NCBI RefSeq assembly: GCF_024397855.1 | Contig: NZ_CP073343.1 | Span: forward strand, 3,348,001-3,412,000 | Direction of reading: 5' to 3' | Source of the DNA: Marinomonas rhizomae | GTDB taxonomy: Bacteria > Pseudomonadota > Gammaproteobacteria > Pseudomonadales > Marinomonadaceae | DNA length: 64,000 nt | Shown here: piece after piece, positions 1 to 10,313 of the stretch | How positions within the stretch are numbered: the stretch's first letter is position 1 | Layout: the number at the start of each line of letters is the position of its first letter | Translations under genes and position numbers: made by a program | The notes under the pieces: generated by a model | The model's input: only the letters and a program-made list of their open reading frames with translations | Told to the model about the DNA's origin: nothing | Database searches by the model: none

Positions 1-12
1 CTCAATCAAAGC

Positions 13-1854
13 TTATTTCTTTTTAAACCGGCTCAGATGCTCTAAAACATCTTTTAAATAAAGAAAATTTGGCTCTTCATTTTTTTTCATACGGTTAGAT
101 AAATCTAAATACTGATACTGACCACTGGCCCCAACCTCAAGAATACTATCCTTTGTAATCATGGCATAACTAGAATAACTAGAACTTATTAGCCAGTCTC
201 GCCCTTCTGCTTCTTCATCCAGTAAGTCCATGCCTGTTGAATAATCAGCGGACTTAATATCCCTACCACCTAGATAATGCTTCATCAATGTAGGAACGAC
301 GTCCTCATGTGTCGACAGTTTATCAATCGACATCGAATCATCGGCAGAGAACTTAGGCCCAATTATAGCGAAAGGTACATGAGTCTGAGCAGGCGTAAAA
401 TTACCATTATGCCCCCAGTAATTTAATCTATTATCGTTAAACTCCTGACCATGATCTCCTGTAATAACAACAAGTGTATTATCTAATTCTCCAGATCTTT
501 CTATAGCATCTAAAACTGTCTTAGAAAGGTCATCAACAAAGTGGACACTCGTTTTATAACGGTTAAAGAAAGGTTCCGGATCCATATCGTTATCTAATGC
601 TAAATAATTGATATCGTTAAGCATTGGTTCGTAGCGTTTCGGATAGTCACTTGGGAAATCATAACCATGAGGCGCATCATAAAAAAGAAACGAAAAATTT
701 GGCCTAGTTGTATCTCTGCTCTGATACCATTCTAACCAGTCCGCTGTCAGGTTCTCATCTCTTTTTGAAGGAGAGTCACCGGTCGATCTTAATCTCACAT
801 CCTGAACGTTGGAAAAGACGGTGCGGTTAAATTCAGGATCCATTAAAGATGCCGACGCAAAGACACCAATTTGATAATCTAACTCTTGCAATCTATCCAT
901 CAAAATAGGTGAACGTCCATTCGTCAGCATATTGTGCCAATACGTACCTGGCATGCCATAAAACAAGCCAAAGATACCAGTTCTAGTAGAATTACCTGTA
1001 GAAAAATGCTGTTCAAAGACAACTCCATTCTGTGCAAACGACCACAAATGAGGTGTGTTCTCGATATTAAACGTGTCATAGCGCCATGAATCTATTACTA
1101 AAAAGACAATATTGACCGGTTTATCAACCTTGGAATAATTCAGTTCTGATAAAGGGTAATGCAAATCGCTACTTACTTTAATTGACATCGCCCTTTGCTT
1201 TGCTAGAGCCTCCTCATCGATCCAGCCATACCTCTGCATTAAGCCATTAGCTGTAGCAGGCTGAAAAAGTGGCAAGTAGTTTTTCACGATCTGTACAGGT
1301 TGATAAGCGTTTGCTGCAGCCCAAATATGAACAAAATTGAACGTTAAAAAAGACACTATAAAAATAGCCACGAATGCTTTTTTTCTTATCGGTTTATTTT
1401 GTGTAATACGCTTTTTCAAGCGAAGCAGGATCATAAACTCGATTAGTAACATCACTAAAAAAGACAGAACAGCGATTAACCAAGTTAAAAACGAAAAATC
1501 GACAACATCGCCAGACAATACAAGCTTTAAAACCACTTCATTAATGTGGAATCGATACTGTGAAAAAACAAAGGTATCGATAACTAAAATCGATAACATA
1601 AGTGAAGCTAAAAAACTCGATAAGAAAAAGAAAGCTCGTTGCGGAAGCAGTGTTGTCACCCAACCAATAACACCAATCAAACCTCCTAAAAGAGACATTT
1701 GGCCAATAAGACTAGATACAACAAATACAGGACCCAATACTCCACTTGGAAGCTCAGGCATAAAGAAAAAATACCGGACCGCAATAGCGATAGAGAACAG
1801 AATATTTATTACTAAAAAGTCTGCATAAATAGACAGTTTATTTTTATACTTCAT
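13..1854 (-). CDS. yejM: YejM/PbgA/LapC-like inner-membrane sulfatase-fold protein
   Basis: This is an inner-membrane protein of the family that senses lipopolysaccharide and, in E. coli, controls LpxC turnover through LapB. The 613 residues start with five hydrophobic segments (about 11-31, 39-63, 74-95, 121-145, 160-180). A linker follows, then a periplasmic alkaline-phosphatase/sulfatase-like domain beginning at VIDSWRYD (residues 253-260), with the nucleophile-region motif NSTRTG at 288-293 and GDHGQEF further on. Length (E. coli YejM is 586 aa) and topology fit the family. The gene begins 24 bp after the ugd stop, so the two are probably one transcript. Family identity is clear. The LpxC-control role is inferred from E. 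coli. Confidence 0.85.
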   Translation of the reverse strand: MKYKNKLSIYADFLVINILFSIAIAVRYFFFMPELPSGVLGPVFVVSSLIGQMSLLGGLIGVIGWVTTLLPQRAFFFLSSFLASLMLSILVIDTFVFSQYRFHINEVVLKLVLSGDVVDFSFLTWLIAVLSFLVMLLIEFMILLRLKKRITQNKPIRKKAFVAIFIVSFLTFNFVHIWAAANAYQPVQIVKNYLPLFQPATANGLMQRYGWIDEEALAKQRAMSIKVSSDLHYPLSELNYSKVDKPVNIVFLVIDSWRYDTFNIENTPHLWSFAQNGVVFEQHFSTGNSTRTGIFGLFYGMPGTYWHNMLTNGRSPILMDRLQELDYQIGVFASASLMDPEFNRTVFSNVQDVRLRSTGDSPSKRDENLTADWLEWYQSRDTTRPNFSFLFYDAPHGYDFPSDYPKRYEPMLNDINYLALDNDMDPEPFFNRYKTSVHFVDDLSKTVLDAIERSGELDNTLVVITGDHGQEFNDNRLNYWGHNGNFTPAQTHVPFAIIGPKFSADDSMSIDKLSTHEDVVPTLMKHYLGGRDIKSADYSTGMDLLDEEAEGRDWLISSSYSSYAMITKDSILEVGASGQYQYLDLSNRMKKNEEPNFLYLKDVLEHLSRFKKK

Positions 1855-1878
1855 GCAATAACCTTAAACAAACAACAA

Positions 1879-3048
1879 TTAAGAATCTACGCCAAATAAG
1901 TCACGTGTATACACTTTGTCTTTCACATCTAACATATCATCCGTTATTCTATTCGCTACAATCACATCAGATATTGCTTTAAAATCTTCTAAGTTTTTAA
2001 TGACTTTCGAGTTGAAAAAGTCATCTTCATGAAGTGCTGGCTCATACACAACCACTTCCACTCCTTTGGCCTTTATACGCTTCATGACTCCTTGAATGGC
2101 CGATGCTCGGAAATTATCTGAATCTACTTTCATCACTAGACGATAAATTCCCACAACTTTAGGGTTATCTTTTAAGATAGATTCAGCGACAAAATCTTTA
2201 CGCGTTGAATTGGCGTCAACAATTGCCCGTACCAAGTTGTTCGGTACCTTGTCATAGTTAGCAAGCAACTGCTTGGTATCTTTTGGTAAGCAGTACCCAC
2301 CATAGCCAAATGACGGATTGTTATAGTGATTACCAATGCGTGGATCAAGCCCCACGCCTTGAATAATTTGACGACTATCTAAATGATGAGATTCAGCATA
2401 ACTGTCTAACTCATTGAAAAATGCAACACGCATCGCCAAGTAAGTGTTAGCAAACAGCTTAATTGCCTCAGCTTCAGTAGACCCTGTTAGCAATACCTCT
2501 ATATTTGACTTTTCAGCTCCTTGAACAAGCAAGTCGGCAAACACTCGTGCTCGATCAGAAACTTCACCAACGATAATACGTGAAGGGTATAAGTTGTCAT
2601 GTAGAGCTTTACCTTCACGTAAGAACTCAGGTGAAAACAAAAGATTATTAGTAGAAAAACGCTCGCTCGCAGATTTAGTAAAACCAACAGGGACAGTAGA
2701 TTTCACCACCATGACAGCATTTGGATTAATACGAATCACATCCTGAATGACGGATTCGACATGGCTCGTATTGAAATAATTCGTTTCTGGATCATAATCT
2801 GTAGGCGTTGCAATGATGACATAATCTGCACCTAGATAAGCCTCTTCTTTATCTAACGTTGCAACAAAGTTCAGTTTTTCTTCAACTAGATAGCGCTCTA
2901 TATCATGGTCTTCAATAGGTGATTGCTTTTTATTGAGCATATCAACTTTGGCAGCCAAAATATCCAATGCAACAACATGATTGCACTTCGCCAATAGCAA
3001 AGCATTAGAAATGCCAACATACCCTGTTCCTGCCACTGCTATTTTCAT
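1879..3048 (-). CDS. ugd: UDP-glucose 6-dehydrogenase
   Basis: This cytoplasmic enzyme oxidises UDP-glucose to UDP-glucuronate with two NAD+, supplying precursors for exopolysaccharide or LPS sugars. The 389-residue protein opens with a Rossmann dinucleotide motif (GTGYVG, residues 7-12). It carries KSTVPVGFT around 116-124 and the catalytic cysteine in GGYCLPKDT (Cys253). The C-terminal part is the UDP-binding domain. The length is the usual 388-390 aa of the short bacterial class. It heads a likely two-gene unit with yejM, linking nucleotide-sugar supply and outer-membrane control. The enzyme galU at 41.2 kb would supply the substrate. Confidence 0.95.
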   Translation of the reverse strand: MKIAVAGTGYVGISNALLLAKCNHVVALDILAAKVDMLNKKQSPIEDHDIERYLVEEKLNFVATLDKEEAYLGADYVIIATPTDYDPETNYFNTSHVESVIQDVIRINPNAVMVVKSTVPVGFTKSASERFSTNNLLFSPEFLREGKALHDNLYPSRIIVGEVSDRARVFADLLVQGAEKSNIEVLLTGSTEAEAIKLFANTYLAMRVAFFNELDSYAESHHLDSRQIIQGVGLDPRIGNHYNNPSFGYGGYCLPKDTKQLLANYDKVPNNLVRAIVDANSTRKDFVAESILKDNPKVVGIYRLVMKVDSDNFRASAIQGVMKRIKAKGVEVVVYEPALHEDDFFNSKVIKNLEDFKAISDVIVANRITDDMLDVKDKVYTRDLFGVDS

Positions 3049-3216
3049 TCGCTTGATCCTTTACTTTAAAGATAGAGTTTGTGTTGAAAAGAGGCTATTT
3101 TACAGTTTGTACCGTAATTAAAAATGCCAAAACATGTCTTTTTTATGAATTACATTAAGAAACACAGCAAATAAAGAACACCACAGCTAATATTAATAAA
3201 AAACAAGGAGTTCTAT

Positions 3217-3534
3217 ATGAAGTTTGAACTGGTCGACCGTCAAGGCTATATCCCTGATCTTAACTATGGCGCCTCAGGACAGGAGCTTTCCTGCTTTATC
3301 CCGAGTGACTATTCCTTCCAACAAGTGAGCTACAACAATGGTGAAGGTGAAGCTGTCATTGATAAGCACACTTGGCATTTTTTCTTTACTCAAGAGGGGA
3401 TTGGCATCAAATTAATGGATGGAATCGTAACCCTAAAAGAGGCAGAACATTTCTTACATGCCGTTAAATCGCATATCTGGGGGGAAACACACCAACAAGT
3501 ACAAATTTTCATGGCTGGAGCCATACCAAAATAA
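3217..3534 (+). CDS. small conserved hypothetical protein
   Basis: This 105-residue soluble protein is one I do not recognise. It has no signal peptide or membrane segment. It is rich in aromatic residues, with a central HTWHFFFTQEGIGIK stretch that looks like beta strands, followed by an amphipathic segment (LKEAEHFLHAVKSHIW). A good ribosome binding site (AAGGAG) lies 8 bp before the ATG, and an intrinsic terminator follows, so it is probably a real monocistronic gene. No function can be proposed. Confidence 0.7.
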   Translation: MKFELVDRQGYIPDLNYGASGQELSCFIPSDYSFQQVSYNNGEGEAVIDKHTWHFFFTQEGIGIKLMDGIVTLKEAEHFLHAVKSHIWGETHQQVQIFMAGAIPK

Positions 3535-3548
3535 CTAAATTGTATCTA

Positions 3549-3583
3549 AACCGTTCCCCCTATATCTAAGAGGGAGCGGTTTT
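3549..3583. terminator. bidirectional intrinsic terminator
   Basis: An inverted repeat (arms about 3549-3561 and 3569-3581, AACCG...CGGTT outermost) is followed by TTTT. It lies between the 105-aa gene and the convergent sseA, so it can serve both. Confidence 0.6.
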
Positions 3584-3607
3584 ATATACAAATAAAAAGT
3601 CGCTATT

Positions 3608-4444
3608 CTACAAAGCCGTCGCTCGCAGCATCCTTTTTGACCATTGACTCCACGATCCAACATAAACTTGCCTAGCTTCTATTCCGGCATGGTTTAAGGC
3701 CAAAACATTGTGACAAGCGGTTACTCCAGATCCGCAATAATATACATAAGCATCACTGTTATTAGACAACCAATCTTGCCACTCCACATGCAATTGCTCG
3801 GCAGGCTTAAAGCAGCCATTTTCATCTAGATTATCTGAAAAAGGACGATTAATGGCACCAGGAATATGCCCAGCAACGGGATCCATAGTTTCATTTTCGC
3901 CATTAAAGCGATCTGAGGCTCTAGCATCCACTAGCTGAAATTGATTGGTCTCAAAGTTCTCAACTATCGCTTGTTCACTAATCGCCCAAGGAAACGAAAC
4001 CTCAATATTATTAGGTGTGGCTGTCGGCGTAACGAACGCCAATGATACATCTTGCCTTTGCTTTAACCATTCAGGAAAACCACCATTTAAAACACGAACA
4101 TGAATATCTTGTTGACTTAGCATCCACCAAGCTCGCGCAGCAATTGCCCCCCCCATATCGTCATACACAATAACGTGCGTATTAGAATCTATCCCCCAAG
4201 CCTTCAATTGCTCTGAAAAAACAACGTCATCGGGCAAAGGGTGTCGGCCAGTCAGTTCCGTCTCAGGCCCTGCAAGCTCTTGATGAACATCCACAAAGAT
4301 AGCGCCAGGAATGTGGCCTTTATCATATTCTGACTTACCTTTAGCATGATCGGTCAAATAGAACCGACTGTCTAAAACAACCACGTTTGGCTGCCCAAGC
4401 AGAAGGGCTAGTTCATTTGTATTAATTAGTGTTTTTAATAGCAC
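3608..4444 (-). CDS. sseA: 3-mercaptopyruvate/thiosulfate sulfurtransferase
   Basis: This is a two-domain rhodanese that transfers sulfur from 3-mercaptopyruvate (or thiosulfate) to a thiol or cyanide acceptor in the cytoplasm. The N-terminal inactive rhodanese repeat (VVLDSRFYL, GHIPGAIFVD) is followed by the C-terminal active repeat with VDARASDRF, GHIPGAINRPF and the catalytic loop CGSGVTA (Cys237). That loop sequence is typical of mercaptopyruvate rather than thiosulfate preference. The length of 278 aa matches SseA (281 aa). It is convergent with the small gene upstream and divergent from tlyA. Confidence 0.9.
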   Translation of the reverse strand: MLLKTLINTNELALLLGQPNVVVLDSRFYLTDHAKGKSEYDKGHIPGAIFVDVHQELAGPETELTGRHPLPDDVVFSEQLKAWGIDSNTHVIVYDDMGGAIAARAWWMLSQQDIHVRVLNGGFPEWLKQRQDVSLAFVTPTATPNNIEVSFPWAISEQAIVENFETNQFQLVDARASDRFNGENETMDPVAGHIPGAINRPFSDNLDENGCFKPAEQLHVEWQDWLSNNSDAYVYYCGSGVTACHNVLALNHAGIEARQVYVGSWSQWSKRMLRATAL

Positions 4445-4564
4445 AGGCTTTCCTCAGACAATCACCAATGGTTGCAACAAGACCTATTCTGTAACTTTTA
4501 AATCTACTTTGATTATTCATTTTTTGCTAATATTCGCGACAATTATCTTACTGCTGAGTTTTCT

Positions 4565-5329
4565 ATGTTACGTATTGACCTAATCCTTACCGAGCAAGGC
4601 CTTGTTAAATCTCGCTCTCAAGCACAAACCTTTATCAGTGAAGGACGAGTCTCATACAAACAAAACCAGCAATGGATAACCGCAGCCAAACCTAGCTTAA
4701 AACTACCATCAGATATTGAGCTAAAGATCACCTCAGACGAAGCCGACAAATACGTTTCCCGTGGTGCTTTGAAACTTGAAGGCGCTCTACTTCATACAAA
4801 ACTAAATATCGATGGTTTCCTTGTATTAGATATCGGCCAATCTACCGGAGGCTTTAGCGACTGTGCCATTCAATACGGCGCTGCCCATGTTGTGGGCGTT
4901 GAAGTAGGACATGACCAGCTGGATCCTCGCTTACGAGGCCATCATAATATAACTTGCTTGGAAGGTATCAATGCTAGAAACCTAAGTGCTGACGATCTAA
5001 ATGAGCACTTTCCAGAAAACGGCTTTGATCTAGTCGTTATGGATGTTTCTTTTATCTCTCAGACCAAGATTTTGTCACAACTGCCCAGTTTACTAAATAA
5101 AGCAGGACACCTGATTACGTTAGTAAAACCTCAGTTTGAAGTCGGCAAGGAGTTCATCGGAAAAGGAGGAATAGTAAAAGACAAGCAACGAGTGAAACAG
5201 CTAGAACAGGACATACAAGTCTTTGTCAAAGAGCTCGGTTTTGAAGTGAAATGCTATATTGAAAGCCCAATAAAAGGCGGAGATGGCAACCAAGAGTTTT
5301 TACTTTGGGCAACAAAAAAAGACGCTTAA
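4565..5329 (+). CDS. tlyA: TlyA-family rRNA (cytidine-2'-O)-methyltransferase
   Basis: This SAM-dependent 2'-O-methyltransferase acts on cytidines of 16S and/or 23S rRNA. An N-terminal S4 RNA-binding domain (about 1-60, LRIDLILTEQGLVKSRSQAQ) precedes an FtsJ/RrmJ-like Rossmann fold. The SAM motif LDIGQSTGGFSDCAIQYGA starts at about residue 93. VVMDVSFISQTKI and VKPQFEVGKE carry the K-D-K-E type catalytic residues. The length (254 aa) is normal. A cytolysin label sometimes attached to this family is historical. The last codons form one arm of a terminator. Confidence 0.88.
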   Translation: MLRIDLILTEQGLVKSRSQAQTFISEGRVSYKQNQQWITAAKPSLKLPSDIELKITSDEADKYVSRGALKLEGALLHTKLNIDGFLVLDIGQSTGGFSDCAIQYGAAHVVGVEVGHDQLDPRLRGHHNITCLEGINARNLSADDLNEHFPENGFDLVVMDVSFISQTKILSQLPSLLNKAGHLITLVKPQFEVGKEFIGKGGIVKDKQRVKQLEQDIQVFVKELGFEVKCYIESPIKGGDGNQEFLLWATKKDA

Positions 5330-5344
5330 GACAGAACGTCTTTT
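5317..5344. terminator. terminator overlapping the tlyA 3' end
   Basis: The inverted repeat AAAAGACG (5317-5324) / CGTCTTTT (5337-5344) with a 12-nt loop spans the tlyA stop codon and ends in a T-run. It also reaches the stop of the convergent MATE gene. Confidence 0.55.
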
Positions 5345-6722
5345 ACATTATCTCTTCATAACTGTGATTATTAGCAGGCAATATATCACGGGCTTCTTTC
5401 TCTTCAAGCTCAGTAATATAGTTTCTGGCCAGATAAAAACCTAAACAACCGAAGATAACCGACCCAATGGCTTGCCCGAAAAGTATTCCCTCAGCTCCCA
5501 TAAAGAGAGAAAAAATAGTAATAAGCGGCCACGTTCCTAACGTCGCGCGACCAAAGTTTAATAACGTGCTATTCAAAGGCTTGCCAAGATTGTTAAAAAC
5601 AGCAATCGCAATAAACAATAAACTTTGAAAGAAAAAGCTAAACGATGCAAAAGTAGCAAAAAAACGAATCATATCTGCAGTACCTTGGGAAGCATGAAAC
5701 ACAGACACCAGCCAATCCTGCATTTGATAAAGGCAAAAGCACAACACCAAGCAATACCCGAAAGCATAAACCACAGCACTACTCATCGCACTGTGCATTC
5801 TATCAAAACGCCCTGCGCCATAATTTTGTCCTAAAATAGGCCCAACAGCACCAGACAAAGCAAATATTCCACCAAATACCACAGGGATAATGCGACCAAT
5901 AACAGCCACAGCGGCAACGGCGTCATCGCCAAACGACGCAGTATGCGCCATCACAATGGCGTTCGCCAACGGAGAAGACATATTGGTTAGCATAGCAGGA
6001 ATGGCGATCATGGAAATCGATTTTACGTCTTTAAAGAAATCCATCAAATCGAATTCACCCAACATTCTATGGATATGAACTACGCCATAATAGGACACAG
6101 CAACCATAGAAAAGCGTGCAATCAAAGAAGCAATAGCCGCACCTTGAACACCTAAACCGAAAGCAAAAATGAAAATAGGATCCAATAATGCATTCACTAA
6201 ACCGCCAACCATGGTCGCGTACATAGCACGTCGGGCATCACCTAACGCTCGCATAATGCCAGAGCCAATCATGCCAATCATCACAGCGGGCATGCCTATC
6301 ACTAAAATCTGCAAATAACCTGTTGCCAAATCAAGCGTTCGACCTGTAGCACCAATATACAAAAGAATGTGCGGAATATTAGGCCATAAAAACCAGACAA
6401 CACCGGTTGAAAAGAAAATGCCAAATGCCAATACATTCACTGCACGGCGCTTGGCCAGCTCGATTTGTCCCTCTCCCACCGCTCTTGATACCAAGGCAGT
6501 TGCAGCAATAGAAACAGCGATACTCAATGATATAGTGAAAAACATGATGGTGCTGGCAAACCCTACAGCGGCAACAGCTTCTTTTTCCCCTAACATAGAG
6601 AGGAAAAGCATATCGACTAAATCAACCAAAAACATACACATCAGCCCAAACGCTCCGGTGGCAGACATGCTAACAACATGTTTAAAAGTCGAACCTTCTG
6701 TAAGCTTGGCCGGACCAGGCAT
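5343..6722 (-). CDS. MATE-family multidrug/Na+ efflux transporter
   Basis: This 459-residue polytopic inner-membrane protein has about 12 hydrophobic helices in two similar halves. The features are those of the MATE superfamily: an N-terminal GxFGLMCMFLVDLVDMLFLSMLG-type segment, ALVSRAVGEG (about 82-91) and the second-half equivalent GPILGQNYGAGRFDRM. It should export cationic drugs or metabolites in exchange for Na+ or H+; the substrate cannot be read from sequence. The chosen ATG has a strong AGGGGAAG ribosome binding site. It is monocistronic and convergent with tlyA. Confidence 0.85.
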   Translation of the reverse strand: MPGPAKLTEGSTFKHVVSMSATGAFGLMCMFLVDLVDMLFLSMLGEKEAVAAVGFASTIMFFTISLSIAVSIAATALVSRAVGEGQIELAKRRAVNVLAFGIFFSTGVVWFLWPNIPHILLYIGATGRTLDLATGYLQILVIGMPAVMIGMIGSGIMRALGDARRAMYATMVGGLVNALLDPIFIFAFGLGVQGAAIASLIARFSMVAVSYYGVVHIHRMLGEFDLMDFFKDVKSISMIAIPAMLTNMSSPLANAIVMAHTASFGDDAVAAVAVIGRIIPVVFGGIFALSGAVGPILGQNYGAGRFDRMHSAMSSAVVYAFGYCLVLCFCLYQMQDWLVSVFHASQGTADMIRFFATFASFSFFFQSLLFIAIAVFNNLGKPLNSTLLNFGRATLGTWPLITIFSLFMGAEGILFGQAIGSVIFGCLGFYLARNYITELEEKEARDILPANNHSYEEIM

Positions 6723-6786
6723 TTACTTCCCCTACAAATGACGCATTAAGCATCTAACAAAAAACGTAAAAAAACGCGCCATAAAA

Positions 6787-6817
6787 TAAAAAACCGGGCA
6801 AGCTTACACTTGTCCGG
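6787..6817 (-). terminator. intrinsic terminator of lon
   Basis: On the minus strand, CCGGACAAG (6817-6809) pairs with CTTGCCCGG (6802-6794), followed by a run of six T. It lies 55 bp after the lon stop. Confidence 0.75.
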
Positions 6818-6871
6818 TTCGGTATTTTCTCATGTATGACGATTCGAGAAAATGCTTACATTGTGGATAAC

Positions 6872-9313
6872 CTAATGAAGATGAGTATTTGATCGATTAA
6901 AGACAACTTTTTCAACATCGGCAAAACGCTCGGCAAAATGAGCGGTCATCCCCTCTTTCACTGATTCAGGTAATTCCTCGAAATCACGACGGTTTGGTTC
7001 AGGCAGAATCACTTCACTAATTTTACTACGCTTAGCAGCGATAATTTTCTCTCGAATCCCACCTACAGCCAGCACTTGCCCGGTCAGTGTTAACTCCCCT
7101 GTCATTGCCAAACCTCGACGAACGGGTTCCCCTTTCGCCAAGGACAACAGTGCTGTTGCCATAGAAATACCAGCGCTAGGCCCATCTTTCGGTGTTGCCC
7201 CTTCAGGTACATGCAAATGCACTAGACTCTTATCAAAAAACTCTGGGGTCTTTTGATAGCTTTTCGTGTGGGAGAAAACATAAGAATACGCAATTTCTGC
7301 CGATTCCTTCATTACGTCACCAAGTTTACCAGTGAGCTTCAATCCGCGCGTCAGTTCATGGACTTTATTCGCTTCAATCGGCAAGGTCGCACCACCCATA
7401 GAAGTCCAAGCTAAGCCTGTCACCACACCGACACCTTGCAATGTTTTTTCAGGTCGGAAATAAGGCATACCCAGTAATGTTTCAACGTCTTTCACGCCAA
7501 CATTAATGTGCTCTTTTTCTCCCGTCATTAGCTCAACTACACTCTTACGCAAAATCTTTTGCAGCAATTTATCTAGGCCACGAACCCCAGCCTCGCGGGC
7601 ATAATGCTCGATAATATGACGCAACGCAGCATCGGTAATGTTCAATTGTTTCTTCAGCAGTTTGTTTTTCTTCAGCAATTTCGGCCATAAATGCTGCTTA
7701 GCAATTGCCAGTTTTTCATCGCCAATATAACCAGACAAACGAATGACATCCATTCGATCTAACAAAGGCGCTGGAATTGTATCTAGCTGGTTTGCCGTAC
7801 AAATAAACAGCGCCTTCGACAAATCAATGCGCATATCTAAATAGTGATCAAGGAACTCAACGTTTTGCTCTGGATCAAGGGCCTCCAATAAGGAAGACGC
7901 AGGGTCACCTTGAAAAGAAGAACCAATTTTATCGATCTCATCCAACATGATGACAGGGTTTTCAACCTCAACGTCTTTCAATGCTTGCACAAATTTACCC
8001 GGCAAAGCACCGATATAGGTACGTCGATGGCCTTTGATTTCCGCTTCATCTCGCATACCGCCAAGACTAAAGCGATAGAACTTACGATTCAAAGACTCAG
8101 CAATCGATTTACCAATGGATGTTTTACCAACACCTGGCGGGCCAACCAGCAACAGAATACTACCGCCCATTTCGCCACGGTGCGCTCCCAACGCTAAGAA
8201 CTCAACAATGCGGTCTTTTATGTCACCAAGACCCGCATGATGAGATTCAAGCACCTCACGGGCTAATTTAATATCTAAGTTATCTTTCGAATGCACTCCC
8301 CAAGGTAAAGACGTCGCCCAATCCAAATAATTACGCGTCACGCCATACTCAGGAGAACCAGTTTCAAGAATGCTGAGCTTATGTAGCTCTTCTTGAATTT
8401 TATCATCCACCGATTTAGGTAAGGTTTTACCCTCTAATCGAGCCTCAAATGTTTCAACATCAGAAGTGCGATCGTCTTTCGAAATCCCAAGCTCTTTCTG
8501 GATGATTTTCAACTGCTCTTTAAGAAAGAAATCACGCTGGTGCTTGCCAATTTTATCGTTTACTTCAGCACTAATTTCGTTCTGCAATCGCGCAATTTCC
8601 AGTTCTTTTCTTAGCAAGGTTAGCGCCAAATGCATACGCGCATTGACTGGGACCGTTGCCAACACATTGTATAAATCTTCTACATCAGCGGAGGTAATAG
8701 AAGCCGCAAAGTCGGCTAATAAGCCCGATTCATTAAAAGAGAATCGCCCTAGATATTGCCTTAAATCTTCGCTAAACAAAGGGTTCAAACGAATCAACTC
8801 TTTAATCGCATCTAAAATGGCAATGGAATAAGCCTTCGACTCGTCATCATTCGATTTCACATCATTAATATAACGAACACGAGCTAAGTAAGGCGCCTCT
8901 TCACTAAGCCATTCTATTACCTCAAAGCGTTTCACACCTTGGGCTAGAAAGGTCAATTTATCGTTTTGCTTCTCAGCTTTATGAACTCTTGCGACACAGC
9001 CAATTGAACGAAACTCATCCACAGAGGGCGTATTTTTCGTTTTTTTATCGGCATAAACCAAACCTACAACGGCTTGAGGATGTTCTGCAATTCGCTCTAA
9101 CGTATCTTCCCACTGCTCAGCATCCACCATAACCGGTTGAACCTGCGCAGGGAAAAATGGGCGGCTTGATATCGGTAGAACAAACAGTGTTTCAGGCAAC
9201 ACATCGTCAGGAAGAGCCAAGCCTTTCGGATCACTTATAACAACTTCCTCTTCCGCTACTTCAACTTGGTCTTCTTGCGCATCTAAGTATTGTTCGCCAT
9301 CACTCATAATCAA
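6872..9313 (-). CDS. lon: ATP-dependent Lon protease (AsrA-like class)
   Basis: This hexameric cytoplasmic AAA+ serine protease degrades misfolded and regulatory proteins. Order of domains: an acidic N-terminal tail, the LON substrate-binding domain (from about residue 40, LFVLPISSRPFFPAQVQPV), coiled-coil helices, the AAA+ module with Walker A GPPGVGKTS and Walker B VIMLDEIDKI, and the protease domain with the catalytic Ser713 in PKDGPSAG and Lys756. The N-terminal sequence resembles the Pseudomonas second Lon (AsrA, PA0779) more than the canonical lon beside clpX, and no clp genes are near. The preferred start may be the ATG at 9307, with GAGAAG 8 bp upstream. Confidence 0.9.
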   Translation of the reverse strand: MIMSDGEQYLDAQEDQVEVAEEEVVISDPKGLALPDDVLPETLFVLPISSRPFFPAQVQPVMVDAEQWEDTLERIAEHPQAVVGLVYADKKTKNTPSVDEFRSIGCVARVHKAEKQNDKLTFLAQGVKRFEVIEWLSEEAPYLARVRYINDVKSNDDESKAYSIAILDAIKELIRLNPLFSEDLRQYLGRFSFNESGLLADFAASITSADVEDLYNVLATVPVNARMHLALTLLRKELEIARLQNEISAEVNDKIGKHQRDFFLKEQLKIIQKELGISKDDRTSDVETFEARLEGKTLPKSVDDKIQEELHKLSILETGSPEYGVTRNYLDWATSLPWGVHSKDNLDIKLAREVLESHHAGLGDIKDRIVEFLALGAHRGEMGGSILLLVGPPGVGKTSIGKSIAESLNRKFYRFSLGGMRDEAEIKGHRRTYIGALPGKFVQALKDVEVENPVIMLDEIDKIGSSFQGDPASSLLEALDPEQNVEFLDHYLDMRIDLSKALFICTANQLDTIPAPLLDRMDVIRLSGYIGDEKLAIAKQHLWPKLLKKNKLLKKQLNITDAALRHIIEHYAREAGVRGLDKLLQKILRKSVVELMTGEKEHINVGVKDVETLLGMPYFRPEKTLQGVGVVTGLAWTSMGGATLPIEANKVHELTRGLKLTGKLGDVMKESAEIAYSYVFSHTKSYQKTPEFFDKSLVHLHVPEGATPKDGPSAGISMATALLSLAKGEPVRRGLAMTGELTLTGQVLAVGGIREKIIAAKRSKISEVILPEPNRRDFEELPESVKEGMTAHFAERFADVEKVVFNRSNTHLH

Positions 9314-9598
9314 CTTCTCAATATATCTATGTGTTTGTAATAAATGGCACTTAAAATATCTGTGCTATTTCTTATAAGCTTTTGCTTTTGATATATCTTA
9401 TGTAATGACGATATTGCCGAAAACAATGCTCTAAGCCATTTTCCCAAATGCTTGCTCACTTGATGAAACAAACTAACTCATTGGACAAGATTAGTTATTT
9501 GGCCTATTCGGACTTAGTGTTATTATAGGCCCATGAAAAAGATATAATTTGCACGATTTCACACTCTCGACTCAGAGTTACAAAAAAAGGAAAGGCTA

Positions 9599-10255
9599 AT
9601 GACCCGCGATGAACTCCTTAAGGCTTACAACGATATATTTGTGATCAAACACCCTTTTGTTAAACACAAGTTAACCAGTCTTCGCGATAAAAACACCAGC
9701 ACTCGTGAATTTCGTATGCTAGTAGAAGAACTAGGTACGCTTATTGGCTACGAAGCAACACGTGACCTAGAAACCATGGATATTGAAATCGAAACCCCCT
9801 TAGAAAAAGCCATGTGCCCTGTACTAAAGGGTAAGAAGCTTTGTATCGTTACGATAATGAGAGCGGGCAATGGGCTTGCTGAGGGTGTACTGAAACTATC
9901 GCCTAGTGCTCGAGTTGGTCACGTTGGTTTGTATCGTGATCCAGAAACAAAGCAGCCTGTTGAGTACTACTTGAAAATGCCACATTCAGTAAATGAGCGA
10001 ACCATTATTGTGGTTGATCCAATGCTGGCTACTGGTAACTCAGCGATTATGGCCATCGAAAAGATGAAAGAGATGGGCGCAACAGACATTCGTTTCATCT
10101 GTCTATTTGCTGCACCTGAAGGGATTCAAGCATTTAAAGAAGCGCATCCAGACGTTGCTATGTATATTGGCTCAATTGACCGCGGTCTTGATGAGCATGC
10201 TTACATACGCCCAGGCGTTGGTGATGCTGGCGACCGCATTTACGGCACACGCTAA
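9599..10255 (+). CDS. upp: uracil phosphoribosyltransferase
   Basis: This pyrimidine-salvage enzyme converts uracil and PRPP to UMP. The 218-residue protein shows the PRPP-binding loop [12 protein letters not shown] and the uracil-binding C-terminus [30 protein letters not shown] is in the position of the family's RAGLPM segment. It is slightly longer than the usual 208 aa and more divergent at the N-terminus than E. coli Upp. A good AAGGAAAGG ribosome binding site precedes the ATG. A strong terminator follows directly, so it is a single-gene unit. Confidence 0.92.
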   Translation: MTRDELLKAYNDIFVIKHPFVKHKLTSLRDKNTSTREFRMLVEELGTLIGYEATRDLETMDIEIETPLEKAMCPVLKGKKLCIVTIMRAGNGLAEGVLKLSPSARVGHVGLYRDPETKQPVEYYLKMPHSVNERTIIVVDPMLATGNSAIMAIEKMKEMGATDIRFICLFAAPEGIQAFKEAHPDVAMYIGSIDRGLDEHAYIRPGVGDAGDRIYGTR

Positions 10256-10272
10256 TACTATTATAAATCTAT

Positions 10273-10313
10273 AAAAAACCGTCTCTTGATGACATCAAGA
10301 GACGGTTTTTTTA
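10273..10313 (+). terminator. intrinsic terminator of upp
   Basis: The perfect stem CGTCTCTTGAT / ATCAAGAGACG, with A-run on the left and T7 on the right, lies 20 bp after the upp stop. It could also work for the convergent LysE gene. Confidence 0.85.

Noticed and set aside
1337..1828. 163-codon plus-strand frame opposite yejM
   Set aside because: Antisense shadow of a well-supported gene; composition unlike a protein and no initiation signal.
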